41,607 nt of DNA from Methylibium sp. GTDB taxonomy: Bacteria; Pseudomonadota; Gammaproteobacteria; Burkholderiales; Burkholderiaceae_C. The stretch spans positions 1-41,607 of the forward strand of contig PNNH01000047.1 of assembly GCA_013824165.1 (NCBI GenBank). The letters are read 5' to 3'. The notes under the pieces are model-generated. The model saw only the letters and a program-made list of their open reading frames with translations. It was not told the origin of the DNA and did not search any database. This document shows positions 1 to 9,340 of the stretch, one piece after another. Within the stretch, counting starts at the first letter, position 1. Each line of letters starts with the position of its first letter. The position numbers and the translations under genes were made by a program.

Positions 1-1
1 C

Positions 2-373
2 GAGCTGTTCTCGGTCAACCCGACCACGGCGCGCGGCGTGCCGGGCCTGTTCGCCCGCAACGAGCGTGTGGTCTGCGTGTTCGAGGGCGACGGGCAAAGC
101 GTGCAGGGCAGCTTCGTGCTGGTGCTGGTGGGCGCCACCATCGTCGGCTCGATGGCCACCACCTGGCATGGCGTGGTCAATCCGCCCCGCCCCGGCCATC
201 TGCGTGACTGGTCCTATGAGAATCAGGACATCCGCTTCAGCCAGGGCGATGAGATGGGCCGCTTCCTGCTCGGCTCCACCGTCGTGATGCTGTTCCCGCG
301 CAGCGGCATGGGCTTCAACCCGGCCTGGCGGCCAGGCGGTGCGATCCGCCTGGGCGAGGCGATGGTGGCTTAA
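2..373 (+). CDS. psd: Phosphatidylserine decarboxylase, C-terminal part
   Basis: This is the last 123 codons of a gene that starts before the window. The enzyme decarboxylates phosphatidylserine to phosphatidylethanolamine at the inner membrane. Visible family features are the VNPTTARGVPGLFARNERV stretch, the LVGATIVGSM strand, and near the end GRFLLGSTVVMLF. The GST of that last motif is the self-cleavage site, whose serine becomes the pyruvoyl cofactor of the alpha chain. The reading frame is open from base 2 and stops with TAA at 371-373. It converges on the lumazine synthase gene with a 4-base overlap, so no terminator fits between them. The family assignment is firm. Only the N-terminal membrane-binding part is missing, because of the window edge. 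Confidence 0.93.
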   Translation, partial: ELFSVNPTTARGVPGLFARNERVVCVFEGDGQSVQGSFVLVLVGATIVGSMATTWHGVVNPPRPGHLRDWSYENQDIRFSQGDEMGRFLLGSTVVMLFPRSGMGFNPAWRPGGAIRLGEAMVA

Positions 374-879
374 GCCAGCAGCAGACGCCGCACAGCCAGC
401 GTCTGCAGGCAGGCATCCGCCAGTTCCTGCCCCTTGGTGAGGAAGTGGGCGCTGAAGTAGCGCCGATGTTCCTCATGCTCATGGAAGTGATGCGGCGTCA
501 GCACCGCCGAGAACACCGGCACGCCGCTGTCGAGCTGCACCCGCATCAGGCCGTCGATCACCGCCGTGGCGACGAAGTCGTGGCGGTAGATGCCGCCGTC
601 GACCACCAGCGCGCAGGCCAGGATGGCGTCATAGCGGCCGCTGCGCGCCAGGCTTTGCACCTGCAAGGGGATTTCGAAGGCGCCAGGCAGTTCGAACTCG
701 TCGATCCCGCCGGGAGCGACGCCGCGCGAGCGCAGCCGCTCCTTGGCCGCCAGGCAGGCCTGGCCGACGATGTCGCGATGCCAGCAGGCGCTGACGATGG
801 CAATCCGCGGCGCAGGGTCGAGACCGGCAAGCGCTGAAGAAGCAGAAGTAGTAGTAGCAGTAAGACCAGACTGATTCAT
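370..879 (-). CDS. ribH: 6,7-dimethyl-8-ribityllumazine synthase, type II (RibH2-like)
   Basis: Joins 5-amino-6-ribitylamino-uracil and 3,4-dihydroxy-2-butanone 4-phosphate to make lumazine, the penultimate step of riboflavin synthesis, in the cytoplasm. The 169-residue product shows RIAIVSACWH near the start, the ELPGAFEIPL substrate loop, the GGIYRHDFVA segment and the VLTPHHFHEHEEH segment. The last is typical of the type II enzymes known from Brucella and Burkholderiales. The ATG at 879 is chosen over one at 939 because it follows a GAGG ribosome-binding site and starts close to the conserved core. No other rib genes flank it. It lies about 115 bases downstream of an FMN riboswitch, so expression should fall when FMN is plentiful. 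The Thr/Ser-rich N-terminus comes from a run of AGT/AGC-like triplets. Confidence 0.92.
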   Translation of the reverse strand: MNQSGLTATTTSASSALAGLDPAPRIAIVSACWHRDIVGQACLAAKERLRSRGVAPGGIDEFELPGAFEIPLQVQSLARSGRYDAILACALVVDGGIYRHDFVATAVIDGLMRVQLDSGVPVFSAVLTPHHFHEHEEHRRYFSAHFLTKGQELADACLQTLAVRRLLLA

Positions 880-971
880 GTGAACCTCATCGAGGATGGT
901 TGGACATAAATCAGGGCAAGCACGCAAATGCGCGGCCATGCCGCAGCTGCACCCACGCGAGCAGGCACAGC

Positions 972-998
972 CGCGGCCTTGGCCGCGAACTCGCGTTC
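972..998 (-). promoter_or_regulatory. Mutually exclusive hairpins after the FMN aptamer (possible expression platform)
   Basis: Directly after the aptamer the minus-strand RNA can form CGCGGCC-AA-GGCCGCG (972-987), a perfect 7-bp inverted repeat. It can instead form GAAC-GCGA-GTTC (987-998), which uses the 3' strand of aptamer helix P1. The second hairpin competes with both P1 and the first hairpin, as expected for a switch. No T-tract follows. The role is inferred from pairing alone. Confidence 0.45.
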
Positions 999-1160
999 TC
1001 TTTCATCCGGACTGTGACCGTCGGCCCTGGCATCGCACCAGGTCTGCTGACTCCGTCGCGGCACGCAGGCCGCCACGGACGCTCGCGGGCTCTCCAGCGC
1101 TGCGTCGGGCGACGCATGCCGGAATACCGCCGGTGGGGACTTCCACCCCGCCCTGAGAAC
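995..1160 (-). promoter_or_regulatory. FMN riboswitch (RFN element) upstream of ribH
   Basis: Read on the minus strand, the RNA begins with GTTCTCAGGGCGGGGTG, continues with the CCCCACCGGCGGT block, has the AGCCCGCGAGC block in the middle, and ends with GGGCCGACGGTCACAGTCC followed by GGATGAAAGAGAAC. These are the conserved RFN blocks in the right order. The closing helix P1 is visible as GTTCTC (1155-1160) pairing with GAGAAC (995-1000). The aptamer faces ribH, 115 bases downstream. There is no U-run after it, so control is more likely at translation or Rho-dependent termination than at an intrinsic terminator. Confidence 0.95.
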
Positions 1161-1161
1161 G

Positions 1162-1185
1162 CTGCCGAGCCTTGCGACCCGGCAG
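1162..1185 (-). repeat. Hairpin between the GGDEF-EAL stop codon and the FMN riboswitch
   Basis: CTGCCG (1162-1167) and CGGCAG (1180-1185) form a stem just after the stop codon of the minus-strand GGDEF-EAL gene and just before the riboswitch. No T-run follows, so it would be a weak or Rho-assisted terminator at most. I could not identify a clear -35/-10 pair for the ribH transcript. Its promoter must lie at or inside the end of the upstream gene. Confidence 0.3.
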
Positions 1186-1193
1186 GCGGGAGT

Positions 1194-3506
1194 CTAGGGC
1201 CTGTCCAGGGTCGCCAGCAGCTCGGCGGCCGCGGTGGCGCTCATCGGCCGCCCCAGGTAGAAGCCCTGCAGCTGAGTACAGCCCAGCGCTTCGGCGGCCT
1301 GCGCCTGCTCTTCGGTCTCGACGCCCTCGGCGATGACCTCCAGCCCCAGCGACTGGCCCAGCGCGCAGGTGGCGCGCACGACGGCGCTGGCGTCGGCCTG
1401 CGGCAAGGGGGCGATCATGCTGCGGTCCAGCTTCATCGCATGGATGGGCAGCTGGCGCAGCATGGTCAGCGAGGACTGGCCGGTGCCGAAATCGTCCAGC
1501 GCGCACAGCACGCCGGCATCGCGCAGCTGCAGCAGCTGGGGCAGCACCTGCTCGACGTGGCCGATGGCGGCGGTCTCGGTGATCTCGATCTGCAGACTGC
1601 CATGCGGCAGGCGCAAGTCGTCCAGCGCCAGTAACAGGCGCGGCACGAAGGCCCGGTCATCAAACTGCAGCGGCGACACGTTCACTGCCACCGGCAGTAC
1701 CGCGCCAAAGCGGTCCAGCCATTCGCGCAGCTGCGCCGTTGCCAGCGCAAGGATCAGCTCACCCAGCGCCTTGATCTGTCCGGTGCGCTCGGCCGCCGGG
1801 ATGAACTCGGCCGGGCTGATCGCGCCGACACCGCTGCGCTGCCAGCGCACCAAGGCCTCGAAGCCCAGCAGCGTGCGCGTGCCGGCTGCGAACTTGGGCT
1901 GGTAAAGCAGCTCGAACTCGCCGGCCTCCATGGCGCGCGCCAGCGCCTGCTCGGCATCCAGCCGGGACTGTGCCGCGGCGTTCATCGAGGCGTCGAAGAA
2001 GGCACAGGCCGCGCCGGGCTGGCCCTTGGCGCGGTGCACCGCCGAATCGGCCGCACGCAGCAAGCCGGGGCCGTCGTCCGCATCACGGGGGAACAGCGCC
2101 ACGCCGATCGACAGGTGCACGAACAGCTCGGCGCCGTCCACCTCGAAGGGCCGCTGCAGCAAGGCCAACAGCTGCTCGATGAAGGCGCGCGCATGACCGC
2201 GCTCGCCCGCACCTGGCCCCTCGACCAGCATCACGAACTGGTCCTCGCCCAGCCGGGCCAGCGTCGCACTGACCGGCAGCTCGGTCTTGAGCCGCGCGGC
2301 CACGGCCTGCAGCAGCGCATCGCCGACCGCATGGCCCAGCGTCTCGTTGACCAGCTGAAAGCGGTCGATGTCAGCGGAGACCAGCGCGAACGGCGGCGCT
2401 CCCAGCCGCGTCAGATGCTTGAGCCGTTCCTGTGTGAAGTTGCGATTCGGCAAGTCGGTCAGCTCGTCATGCAGGGCCATGCGCCGCAGCGCCTCCACCG
2501 CCGCATGGCGCTCCGTCACGTCGACCAGCGCCAGCAACTCGGCCGGTGCACCGTCCCACTCGATCTGGCTGGACAGGCCATGCAGATGCAAGGTGCGGCC
2601 GTCGCGCGCCAGACGCAGGTCTTCCCACTCGATGCGCGCTTCGGGGTCGCGCAAGACCTCTGCATGGCGCCGCAAGGCCTCCTCGCGTCGTTGCGGCGCG
2701 ACCAGAAGTTCCAGCAGATCGGCACGCAGCGCGCTTTCAAGATCATGCGCGCCGAACATCGCCAGCGCCGCCGGATTGGCGTAGAGCAGCTTGTGATTGC
2801 GCAGCACCGCCAGGCCCTGCAGCGAATGCTCGGCCAGACGGGTGAAGCGCTCGGCCTGCAGTCGCGCCTCGCGGTGGGCGCGGCCGACCGACAGCAGGAT
2901 CAGTGCCAGGCACAGCGCCGTCTGCACGACCGCGCCCAGGCTGTAGGTGATGGAAGAGCGACCCGAGGGGTCCAGCAGCGGGCCGCTGATGTGCACCAGC
3001 GCCGAAGCCACGAAGCAGGCGCTGACCCAGAGCTGCTGCCCGCTGCTGTGACGCCACAGCAGCGCAGCGCTGAGCAGCGCGCCCAGGCCCAGCACCACCG
3101 CACCGAAGGCCACCGCGCTCTGCATATCCCACAGGCCCAGCACGGCCAGCACGCACATCAGCAGCAGCAGCACCGGCAAAGCCTGCGCCAGACGCAGGCG
3201 GCGGCCGCAAAAGTCCATCGCGCCGGCCAGCTGCAGCAGCTGCGAGCTCATCAGCGCCAAGGACGCCAGCAGCGCTTGCACGGCACGCGCTGGCGAACTG
3301 GCGTCGAAGGCGTCCTGCAGCACCGGCCCGCCGCCCAGGCCCAGGCCCAGCAGCACCCAGCTCCAGCCCCACATCCAGACATAGGCATGCTGGCGCTGCT
3401 CCTGAACCCACAGCCGCAACATGGCGACCCCGAACAGGCCGAGGATGACAGCATTGACCAACAGCAGCAGGGTCATGGGCGCAGGACGAGCCAAGCGAAT
3501 CTGCAT
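1194..3506 (-). CDS. Membrane PAS-GGDEF-EAL protein (probable c-di-GMP phosphodiesterase)
   Basis: A 770-residue inner-membrane signalling protein. Residues 10-210 hold about seven hydrophobic segments, then a PAS-like domain (about 218-335), a GGDEF domain (345-505) and an EAL domain (520-770). The cyclase signature is degraded to GEDQF (420-424), so cyclase activity is doubtful. The EAL domain keeps EAL (550-552), the EITE block, DDFGTG and EGVE, so c-di-GMP hydrolysis is likely. The damaged GGDEF may still bind GTP and regulate the EAL domain, as in other hybrids. The start is uncertain: ATG at 3506 or at 3476 both fit, and neither has a good ribosome-binding site. The upstream in-frame ATG at 3668 would run into trpS. 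It is divergent from trpS. Confidence 0.9.
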   Translation of the reverse strand: MQIRLARPAPMTLLLLVNAVILGLFGVAMLRLWVQEQRQHAYVWMWGWSWVLLGLGLGGGPVLQDAFDASSPARAVQALLASLALMSSQLLQLAGAMDFCGRRLRLAQALPVLLLLMCVLAVLGLWDMQSAVAFGAVVLGLGALLSAALLWRHSSGQQLWVSACFVASALVHISGPLLDPSGRSSITYSLGAVVQTALCLALILLSVGRAHREARLQAERFTRLAEHSLQGLAVLRNHKLLYANPAALAMFGAHDLESALRADLLELLVAPQRREEALRRHAEVLRDPEARIEWEDLRLARDGRTLHLHGLSSQIEWDGAPAELLALVDVTERHAAVEALRRMALHDELTDLPNRNFTQERLKHLTRLGAPPFALVSADIDRFQLVNETLGHAVGDALLQAVAARLKTELPVSATLARLGEDQFVMLVEGPGAGERGHARAFIEQLLALLQRPFEVDGAELFVHLSIGVALFPRDADDGPGLLRAADSAVHRAKGQPGAACAFFDASMNAAAQSRLDAEQALARAMEAGEFELLYQPKFAAGTRTLLGFEALVRWQRSGVGAISPAEFIPAAERTGQIKALGELILALATAQLREWLDRFGAVLPVAVNVSPLQFDDRAFVPRLLLALDDLRLPHGSLQIEITETAAIGHVEQVLPQLLQLRDAGVLCALDDFGTGQSSLTMLRQLPIHAMKLDRSMIAPLPQADASAVVRATCALGQSLGLEVIAEGVETEEQAQAAEALGCTQLQGFYLGRPMSATAAAELLATLDRP

Positions 3507-3612
3507 GCTAGCCGATGCAGGCGCCAGAGCTGCGACCGGCCTGGGCGAGAATCGGGGACAGGCGGGCCGAGGTCTTGCGGGACCCGGCCTCGAACTCATT
3601 TCGGCACAGACC

Positions 3613-4917
3613 ATGACCCAGCGCGTTCTCACCGGCATCACCACCACCGGCACCCTGCATCTCGGCAACTACGTCGGCGCCTTGCGCCCGGCCATCGTCG
3701 CCAGCCGCGCACCCGGCGTGGAGAGCTTCTTCTTCATGGCCGATTACCACGCGCTGATCAAGTGCGACGAACCGGACCGCATCGAGGCCTCGCGCCTGCA
3801 GATCGCCGCGACCTGGATCGCGGCCGGCCTGGACACCGATCGCGCGGTGTTCTACCGCCAGAGCGACATCCCCGAGATCCCCGAGCTGACCTGGCTGCTG
3901 ACCTGCGTCACCAGCAAGGGGCAGATGAATCGCGCCCATGCCTACAAGGGTGCGGTGGACGCCAACCTTGCGGCCGGCGAGGACCCCGACGCCGGCATCA
4001 CCATGGGGCTGTACAGCTACCCCATCCTGATGGCGGCCGACATCCTGATGTTCAACGCCCACCGCGTGCCAGTCGGCAAGGACCAGGTGCAGCACATCGA
4101 GATGGCGCGCGACGTGGCGCAGCGCTTCAACCACCTCTTTGGCCAAGGGCGCGAGTTCTTCGTGCTGCCCGAGGCCGAAGTCGAAGCAGAGATGGAGCTG
4201 CTGCCCGGCCTGGACGGCCGCAAGATGAGCAAGAGCTACGACAACGTGATTCCGCTGTTCGAGGGCGGCGCGAAGGCGCTGCGCGAGGCGATCGCGCGCA
4301 TCGTCACCGACAGCAAGCTGCCCGGCGAGCCGAAGGACCCGGACAGCTCGCACTTGGTCAGCATCTTCGACGCCTTCGCCACGCCCGAGCAGCGTGCAGC
4401 CTTCCGCGCCGAGCTGCGCGCCGGCCTGGCCTGGGGCGAGGCCAAGCAGCGTCTGTTCGATCAGATCGACAGCCAGATCGGCCCGATGCGTGCGCGCTAT
4501 GAAGAGCTGATGGCCCACCCCGAGCGTATCGAAGAGATCCTGCAGCGCGGCGCCACCAAGGCACGCGCCATCGCGGCGCCCCTGCTGGCCGAGCTGCGCC
4601 ACGCGGTGGGCCTGCGCCCTTTCCAGGCCTTGCAGGCCAAGGCCACGCCGGTGGTCAAGGCAAAGTCCGCGCTGCCGCTGTTCAAGCAGTACCGCGAGGC
4701 CGACGGCAAGTTCTACTTCAAGCTCACCGCTGCCGACGGCAGCCTGCTGCTGCAGAGCCAGGCTTTCGAGCAGGGCCGCGAAGCCGGCCAGTGGGTGGCT
4801 CGATTGAAGAAGGACGGCGCCGCCGCCTTGGCCACTGCGCCGGTACAGCGCGCCGAGGGCCTTGCCGAGGCAGAGTTGCTGGCGGCGCTGGCCGCTCTTC
4901 AGGCCGACGCTGCCTGA
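3613..4917 (+). CDS. trpS: Tryptophan--tRNA ligase with C-terminal extension
   Basis: Charges tRNA-Trp with tryptophan in the cytoplasm (class I synthetase). The HIGH-type motif is TGTLHLGNY near residue 11 and the KMSKS motif is intact at residues 204-208. The product is 434 residues, about 100 longer than the E. coli enzyme. The extra C-terminal part contains GKFYFKLTAADGSLLLQSQ followed by AGQWVARLKK, which resembles the DUF1508/YegP fold. The start at 3613 gives MTQRVLTGITTTG, the normal N-terminus, whereas the longer open frame from 3421 overlaps the divergent gene. I see no T-box or trp leader upstream. The core assignment is very firm; the domain name of the extension is pattern recognition only. 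Confidence 0.96.
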   Translation: MTQRVLTGITTTGTLHLGNYVGALRPAIVASRAPGVESFFFMADYHALIKCDEPDRIEASRLQIAATWIAAGLDTDRAVFYRQSDIPEIPELTWLLTCVTSKGQMNRAHAYKGAVDANLAAGEDPDAGITMGLYSYPILMAADILMFNAHRVPVGKDQVQHIEMARDVAQRFNHLFGQGREFFVLPEAEVEAEMELLPGLDGRKMSKSYDNVIPLFEGGAKALREAIARIVTDSKLPGEPKDPDSSHLVSIFDAFATPEQRAAFRAELRAGLAWGEAKQRLFDQIDSQIGPMRARYEELMAHPERIEEILQRGATKARAIAAPLLAELRHAVGLRPFQALQAKATPVVKAKSALPLFKQYREADGKFYFKLTAADGSLLLQSQAFEQGREAGQWVARLKKDGAAALATAPVQRAEGLAEAELLAALAALQADAA

Positions 4918-5011
4918 TACGCTGATACACAGCAGCAATGCGGCGCAACAGTGCCGCAACATCGCGCTGCGCCAATCCGCCCTGGAGGAGCGCCGCCGGG
5001 GTGTGCGATGG

Positions 5012-5668
5012 ATGAGTGCGAGTGGGTTGAGGGGCTTGCCGGAGGCGCGCTGCAGGCGCCGTCATCTGCTGTGGCCGCTGCTGCTGGGCGCGCACCTGGC
5101 GCTGTGGCTGCTTCCAGACCGCGCGCCGCCGCAACGACCCGCGGTGGCTGGCGCCGTCACGTCGATGCAGCTGCGCCTGCTGGCACCCAAGCCCAGGCTG
5201 TCTGCTGCCATGCCGCGCCCGCCCCTGGCCCGGCCTGTGCTCGCGCCGCCACTCGCACTGCCGCTGTTGCAGCCACCGTCCATCGAGATCACGACCCCAG
5301 CGACAGCGGCAGCACCGCCGGCTGAAGCCGCCACGGCCGGCCCGGCCCAGGGCCTGGCTGCGACTGCTACAAGCTCTGGAAATAGCCCTGCGCCGCTGAT
5401 CGTTCGCATCCCCGCGGCCGGCAAGCCGGGTCAGTTCACCCCCTGGCACAACCCGGCCACACAGGACCCGCGCTCGCGCTCGATACGTTTGACGTTCGAG
5501 GAGAAGATGGCGATCGCTGCCGGCACGTCGGAGTGCTTTCTTGAAGAGCGCGAACCTGATGGTTCAATCTGGCGCGGACCGGGCAAGCTCAGGCACCGTG
5601 CCAGCGCCAGCTCGCTGACCGGCGCAGCCGCATCGGCAGGCGGCATGGTGACCGTCTGCGTGCGCTGA
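5012..5668 (+). CDS. Uncharacterised membrane-anchored, proline/alanine-rich protein (TonB-like layout)
   Basis: A 218-residue protein of unknown function. An N-terminal basic stretch is followed by one membrane segment (HLLWPLLLGAHLALWLLP), then a long Pro/Ala-rich region that would lie in the periplasm. It ends in a short more conserved-looking part with IRLTFEEKMAIAAGTSE and CFLEEREPDG. This layout resembles TonB, but no exbB/exbD genes are near and no TonB C-terminal domain is recognisable. The start is uncertain: ATG at 5012 is used, but a GTG at 5003 lies at better spacing from GGAGGAG (4984-4990). It follows trpS by about 90 bases and may be read through from it. Confidence 0.6.
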   Translation: MSASGLRGLPEARCRRRHLLWPLLLGAHLALWLLPDRAPPQRPAVAGAVTSMQLRLLAPKPRLSAAMPRPPLARPVLAPPLALPLLQPPSIEITTPATAAAPPAEAATAGPAQGLAATATSSGNSPAPLIVRIPAAGKPGQFTPWHNPATQDPRSRSIRLTFEEKMAIAAGTSECFLEEREPDGSIWRGPGKLRHRASASSLTGAAASAGGMVTVCVR

Positions 5669-5784
5669 GCCGCGCCGGCCTTCACTTGCGCCAGATCAGC
5701 CCTCGGCAATAACCCCCTGGCGCGGCTCTCGCCGGCGGCTTAGCCTAGCGGCATAGCAAAGACTAGCAATCAGGAGACCTACCC

Positions 5785-7472
<1,688 letters not shown>

Positions 7473-7473
<1 letters not shown>

Positions 7474-7883
7474 TGGGAGCGCGGCGCGGCCTCCTGCGCA
7501 GTTGGGCGCGCGCGCTCAAGACCGATGTGCTGGCGGTCTACTTTGCCGCCCGCGACCCGCTCGCGCCCTGGCGCTGGCGCCTGCTGGCGCTGGCGGTGGC
7601 GGCCTATGCGCTCAGCCCCATCGACCTGATCCCGGACTTCATCCCGCTGCTCGGCTATCTGGACGACCTGCTGCTGGTGCCGCTAGGCCTGTGGCTGGTG
7701 ATCCGCCTGATGCCGCCAGCGGTGATGGCGCGCGCGCGCCAGCGCGCCGCGCAGCTGCTGCAAAAACCCAAGAGCTGGGCCGCTGGCGGCGCCGTCGTGC
7801 TGGTCTGGCTGCTGGTGGCCGCGCTGCTGGCCTGGTGGCTGTGGCCCATGATCCAAGAGGCAAGGGAGGCCTCCACGCGATGA
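7473..7883 (+). CDS. DUF1232 (YkvA-family) membrane protein
   Basis: A 136-residue small membrane protein of unknown function. The family core is AYALSPIDLIPDFIPLLGYLDD, here split over residues 48-70, with the SPIDLIPDFIP signature intact. Another hydrophobic segment follows at the C-terminal end (VVLVWLLVAALLAWWLWP). The start ATG overlaps the stop of the acyl-CoA ligase (TGATG), and its own stop overlaps the ATG of the peptidase gene (ATGA). The three are therefore very probably translated from one message by coupling. No catalytic residues are known for this family. Confidence 0.87.
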
Positions 7884-9340
7884 CCCACCGCATGCCGGCC
7901 CGCCGGGCCTTGATGCGCCTGCTTGGCGCCAGCTGTCTCGCACTCGCGGCCGGCCAAGCCGTGCAGGCTGAGGCCCCGAGCTTCAGCGCCAGCGACATGG
8001 TCGCCGCCGAGCGCCTGCGCGAAGCGGGCCTGGCCAGCGGCCTGGCCTACGAGTTGGTGGACAGCCTGGTCACCGAGGTGGGCGCACGCCCGGCCGGCTC
8101 GCTGAACGACCAACGCGCGGTGGACTGGGCGCTGGATCGGCTGCGCCGCCTGGGCTTCTCGAATGTGCGCGCCGAGCCCGTGCCGCTGCGCGCCTGGAAG
8201 CGCGGAGAGGCGCATGCCCACATCACCGCGCCCTATCCGCATCCGCTGGTGATGACGGCACTGGGCAATAGCGTGGCCACGCCCAAGGAGGGTCTGCATG
8301 CCGAGATTGCCTACTACCCGGATCTGGAGACGCTGAAGGCCGATGTCAGCGATCGCGCCCGCGGCCGCATCGTCTTCATCGACCAGAAGACCGAGCGCAG
8401 CCGCGACGCCCGCGGCTACGGACGCGCGGTGGCTGCGCGTATCCAGGGCACGGCCGAGGCTGCCCGGCGCGGCGCCATCGCGGTGGCGATCCGCTCGATC
8501 GGCACCGACCGCGACCGCCTGGCCCACACCGGCAGCACGCGCTATGCCGAAGGCCTCAGCAAGATCCCGGCGCTGGCCGTCTCGGTGCCGGATGCCGATC
8601 TGATCGGCCGGCTGACCCGCTACAGCCAGCCGATCAAGATGCATCTGGCGCTGCAGGCCGAAGGCGGCATCGCCGCGGTCTCGCACAATGTGATCGCCGA
8701 GATCCCCGGCAGCGAGCTTCCGGACGAGGTGGTGCTGATCGGCGCCCATCTGGACAGCTGGGATCTGGGCCCCGGCGCGCTGGACGATGGCGCCGGAGTC
8801 GGCATCGTCACCGCTGCCGCCCGGCTGATGCTGGAGGCCGGCCTGAAGCCCCGCCGCACCGTGCGCGTGGTGCTGTTCGCCAATGAAGAGAACGGCTTCG
8901 ACGGCGCCATCGCCTATGCCGACAAGTACAAAGGCCAGGTGCACCAGTTCGTCGGCGAAAGCGATCTGGGCGCCGGCCTGGTCTACCGCTTCCAGAGCCG
9001 CGTGCGGCCCGAGGCCCTGCCCTTGATCCAGCAGATCGCGCAGCCGCTGGCCACGCTGGGCATCGCGTCGGGCAGCAACGAAGGCTCGCCCGGCCCCGAT
9101 GCCGCCTTGCTGATGCGCCGCAATGCCTGGCCGGCGCTGGAGCTCAGTCAGGACGGTAGCGACTATTTCGACTGGCACCACACGCCCAACGACACGCTGG
9201 ACAAGATCGACCCGGCCAAGCTGCGCCAGAACGTCGCGGCCTGGGCGGTGATGAGCTGGCTGGCGGCGCAAAGCCCGGTCGCCTTCGGGCCGATGCCGGC
9301 TGCTCCTATTGCTTCTGCACCGGCGCCTAGCCGGCCTTGA
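7880..9340 (+). CDS. Exported M28-family metallopeptidase
   Basis: A 486-residue zinc aminopeptidase/carboxypeptidase-Q type enzyme. An N-terminal signal peptide (RALMRLLGASCLALAAGQAVQA) puts it in the periplasm or outside the cell. The two-zinc site is visible as AHLDSWD, GALDDGAGVG, ANEENG and, near the end, DYFDWHHTPNDT, with the expected His, Asp, Glu-Glu, His residues. The middle of the chain before the catalytic part (IVFIDQ, AARRGAIAVAIRS) looks like an inserted PA-type domain. It overlaps the DUF1232 stop by ATGA, and its own TGA overlaps or abuts the start of the GNAT gene. Peptide specificity cannot be read from sequence. Confidence 0.92.
   Translation: MTHRMPARRALMRLLGASCLALAAGQAVQAEAPSFSASDMVAAERLREAGLASGLAYELVDSLVTEVGARPAGSLNDQRAVDWALDRLRRLGFSNVRAEPVPLRAWKRGEAHAHITAPYPHPLVMTALGNSVATPKEGLHAEIAYYPDLETLKADVSDRARGRIVFIDQKTERSRDARGYGRAVAARIQGTAEAARRGAIAVAIRSIGTDRDRLAHTGSTRYAEGLSKIPALAVSVPDADLIGRLTRYSQPIKMHLALQAEGGIAAVSHNVIAEIPGSELPDEVVLIGAHLDSWDLGPGALDDGAGVGIVTAAARLMLEAGLKPRRTVRVVLFANEENGFDGAIAYADKYKGQVHQFVGESDLGAGLVYRFQSRVRPEALPLIQQIAQPLATLGIASGSNEGSPGPDAALLMRRNAWPALELSQDGSDYFDWHHTPNDTLDKIDPAKLRQNVAAWAVMSWLAAQSPVAFGPMPAAPIASAPAPSRP

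Noticed and set aside
2034-4502. An 822-codon open frame on the plus strand across the GGDEF-EAL gene and trpS
   Set aside because: Antisense to one gene and out of frame with the other; Gln/Arg/Ala-rich shadow composition, no domain.
3508-4962. A 484-codon open frame antisense to trpS
   Set aside because: Shadow of the strongly supported trpS gene; composition is Leu/Gln/Ala/Val-rich without motifs.
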